This document shows positions 5,872-6,340 of a stretch of DNA of 6,340 nt, piece after piece. The position numbers and the translations under genes were made by a program. Origin of the DNA: an uncultured Acidimicrobiia bacterium (GTDB lineage Bacteria; Actinomycetota; Acidimicrobiia; Spongiisociales; UBA5794); contig CAJWGC010000065.1 of the NCBI GenBank assembly GCA_913031525.1, positions 1 through 6,340 on the forward strand, given 5' to 3'. The notes beneath the pieces were generated by a model that saw only the letters and a list, made by a program, of their open reading frames with translations, was not told where the DNA came from and ran no database searches. The stretch's first letter is position 1. Every line of letters starts with the position of its first letter.

Positions 5872-6333
5872 ATGAATTCCAGCCGTATTGCGGCGTTTAC
5901 TGCTTTTGGACTGATCATCGTGGACCAGGCAACAAAGATCTGGGCTGTCGAGGTTTTTTCGAGTCGTGAGTTTGGGCTCATAGGTGACGTGATTGAGCTG
6001 CGTGTCACGCGCAACACCGGAGCTGCTTTTTCCAGCCTTCAGGGTTTCGGATCTTTTATCGGACTCGCAGCTGTAGGGGTGATCATTCTCATTATCGCGA
6101 TAATTCATCGTACTTCGCGCCAAATGGAAGTCGCGGGGCTGGCTCTGGTTTTAGGTGGTGCGATCGGAAATCTCCTCGATCGTATTTTTCGCGGTGACGG
6201 TTTCCTCGATGGAGGAGTTGTCGATTGGATCGACCCTTCATTCTTTCCTGCTTTTAACGCAGCGGACACTGCTATCACCATAGGTGCAGCGGTGTTGCTT
6301 ATTTCGGTGATGCGTTCTGTGGATCATGGATGA
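5872..6333 (+). CDS. lspA: Lipoprotein signal peptidase (signal peptidase II)
   Basis: This membrane aspartyl protease cleaves the signal peptide of diacylglyceryl-prolipoproteins before the lipid-modified cysteine. The product has 153 residues, a normal length. Conserved blocks are VDQATK (17-22), RNTGAAFS (47-54), GGAIGNLLDR (95-104), VVDWID (116-121) and FNAADTAI (128-135). Asp118 and Asp132 correspond to the catalytic dyad as placed in the P. aeruginosa structure; Asn100, Asp103 and Arg104 form the other polar motif. Four hydrophobic segments are visible at about 5-24, 57-79, 86-103 and 129-147. The loop between NLLDR and VVDW is several residues longer than in proteobacterial enzymes, as I recall it being in actinobacterial ones. 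ATG 5872 puts the DxxxK motif at the usual distance from the N-terminus. Upstream GAGG (5855-5858) is 13 nt away, so the ribosome site is weak. The stop overlaps the next start. Confidence 0.96.
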   Translation: MNSSRIAAFTAFGLIIVDQATKIWAVEVFSSREFGLIGDVIELRVTRNTGAAFSSLQGFGSFIGLAAVGVIILIIAIIHRTSRQMEVAGLALVLGGAIGNLLDRIFRGDGFLDGGVVDWIDPSFFPAFNAADTAITIGAAVLLISVMRSVDHG

Positions 6334-6340
6334 GGTGTTT
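6326..6340 (+). CDS. Start of next gene, truncated by window end; possibly 23S rRNA pseudouridine synthase RluD
   Basis: ATG at 6326 opens a frame reading MDEVF to the window end, overlapping the last 8 nt of lspA. A second ATG at 6330, in another frame, overlaps the lspA stop as ATGA. In many bacteria, actinobacteria included, rluD follows lspA directly, and RluD proteins often begin with a short stretch ending in a hydrophobic residue before VPE. The assignment rests on synteny alone. Only five codons are visible, so both the start and the identity are uncertain. Confidence 0.3.

Noticed and set aside
5698..6123. A 141-codon - strand frame upstream of ileS overlapping lspA
   Set aside because: It is antisense to the clearly conserved lspA, has no recognisable family content, and the ileS start lies downstream of it in the intergenic region.

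Overview
This window is a chromosomal housekeeping segment from the end of a bacterial division and cell-wall (dcw) cluster. It most resembles Actinomycetota. The supporting signs are the gene order ftsZ, pgeF (yfiH), yggS, sepF, yggT; an FtsZ end reading VTVIAAGFD followed by a DLDIPGF tail peptide; an LspA with the longer loop between its NLLDR and VVDW motifs; and a long, eukaryote-like (type 2) isoleucyl-tRNA synthetase. By eye the G+C content is near one half, low for the phylum. An acidimicrobial or other environmental actinobacterium is my best guess, but the class is inference only.

Left part (1-2453, all + strand): the 3' end of ftsZ, then pgeF, yggS, sepF and yggT, packed with 4-nt and 28-nt overlaps and gaps of 23 and 8 nt. 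This looks like one translationally coupled operon. FtsZ forms the division ring and SepF tethers it to the membrane through an N-terminal amphipathic helix. YggT is a small membrane protein that travels with SepF. PgeF is a laccase-domain enzyme linked to peptidoglycan fidelity and purine nucleoside chemistry, and YggS handles pyridoxal phosphate.

Middle part (2489-5680, - strand): ileS, a full-length 1063-residue type 2 isoleucyl-tRNA synthetase that converges on yggT across only 35 bp. No divIVA (wag31) lies where one often follows yggT in actinobacteria. The synthetase carries several departures from family signatures: HYGN for HIGH, KMAKS for KMSKS, and Ser where the editing pocket normally has His.

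Right part (5681-6340): a 191-bp divergent intergenic region, then lspA (signal peptidase II) on the + strand. The first codons of a further gene overlap the lspA stop; by synteny this is possibly rluD.

I found no mobile element, CRISPR array, RNA gene or phage gene, and no sign of an undescribed multi-gene system. The points most worth a second look are the IleRS active-site and editing-site substitutions and the charge-segregated repeat linker of FtsZ.
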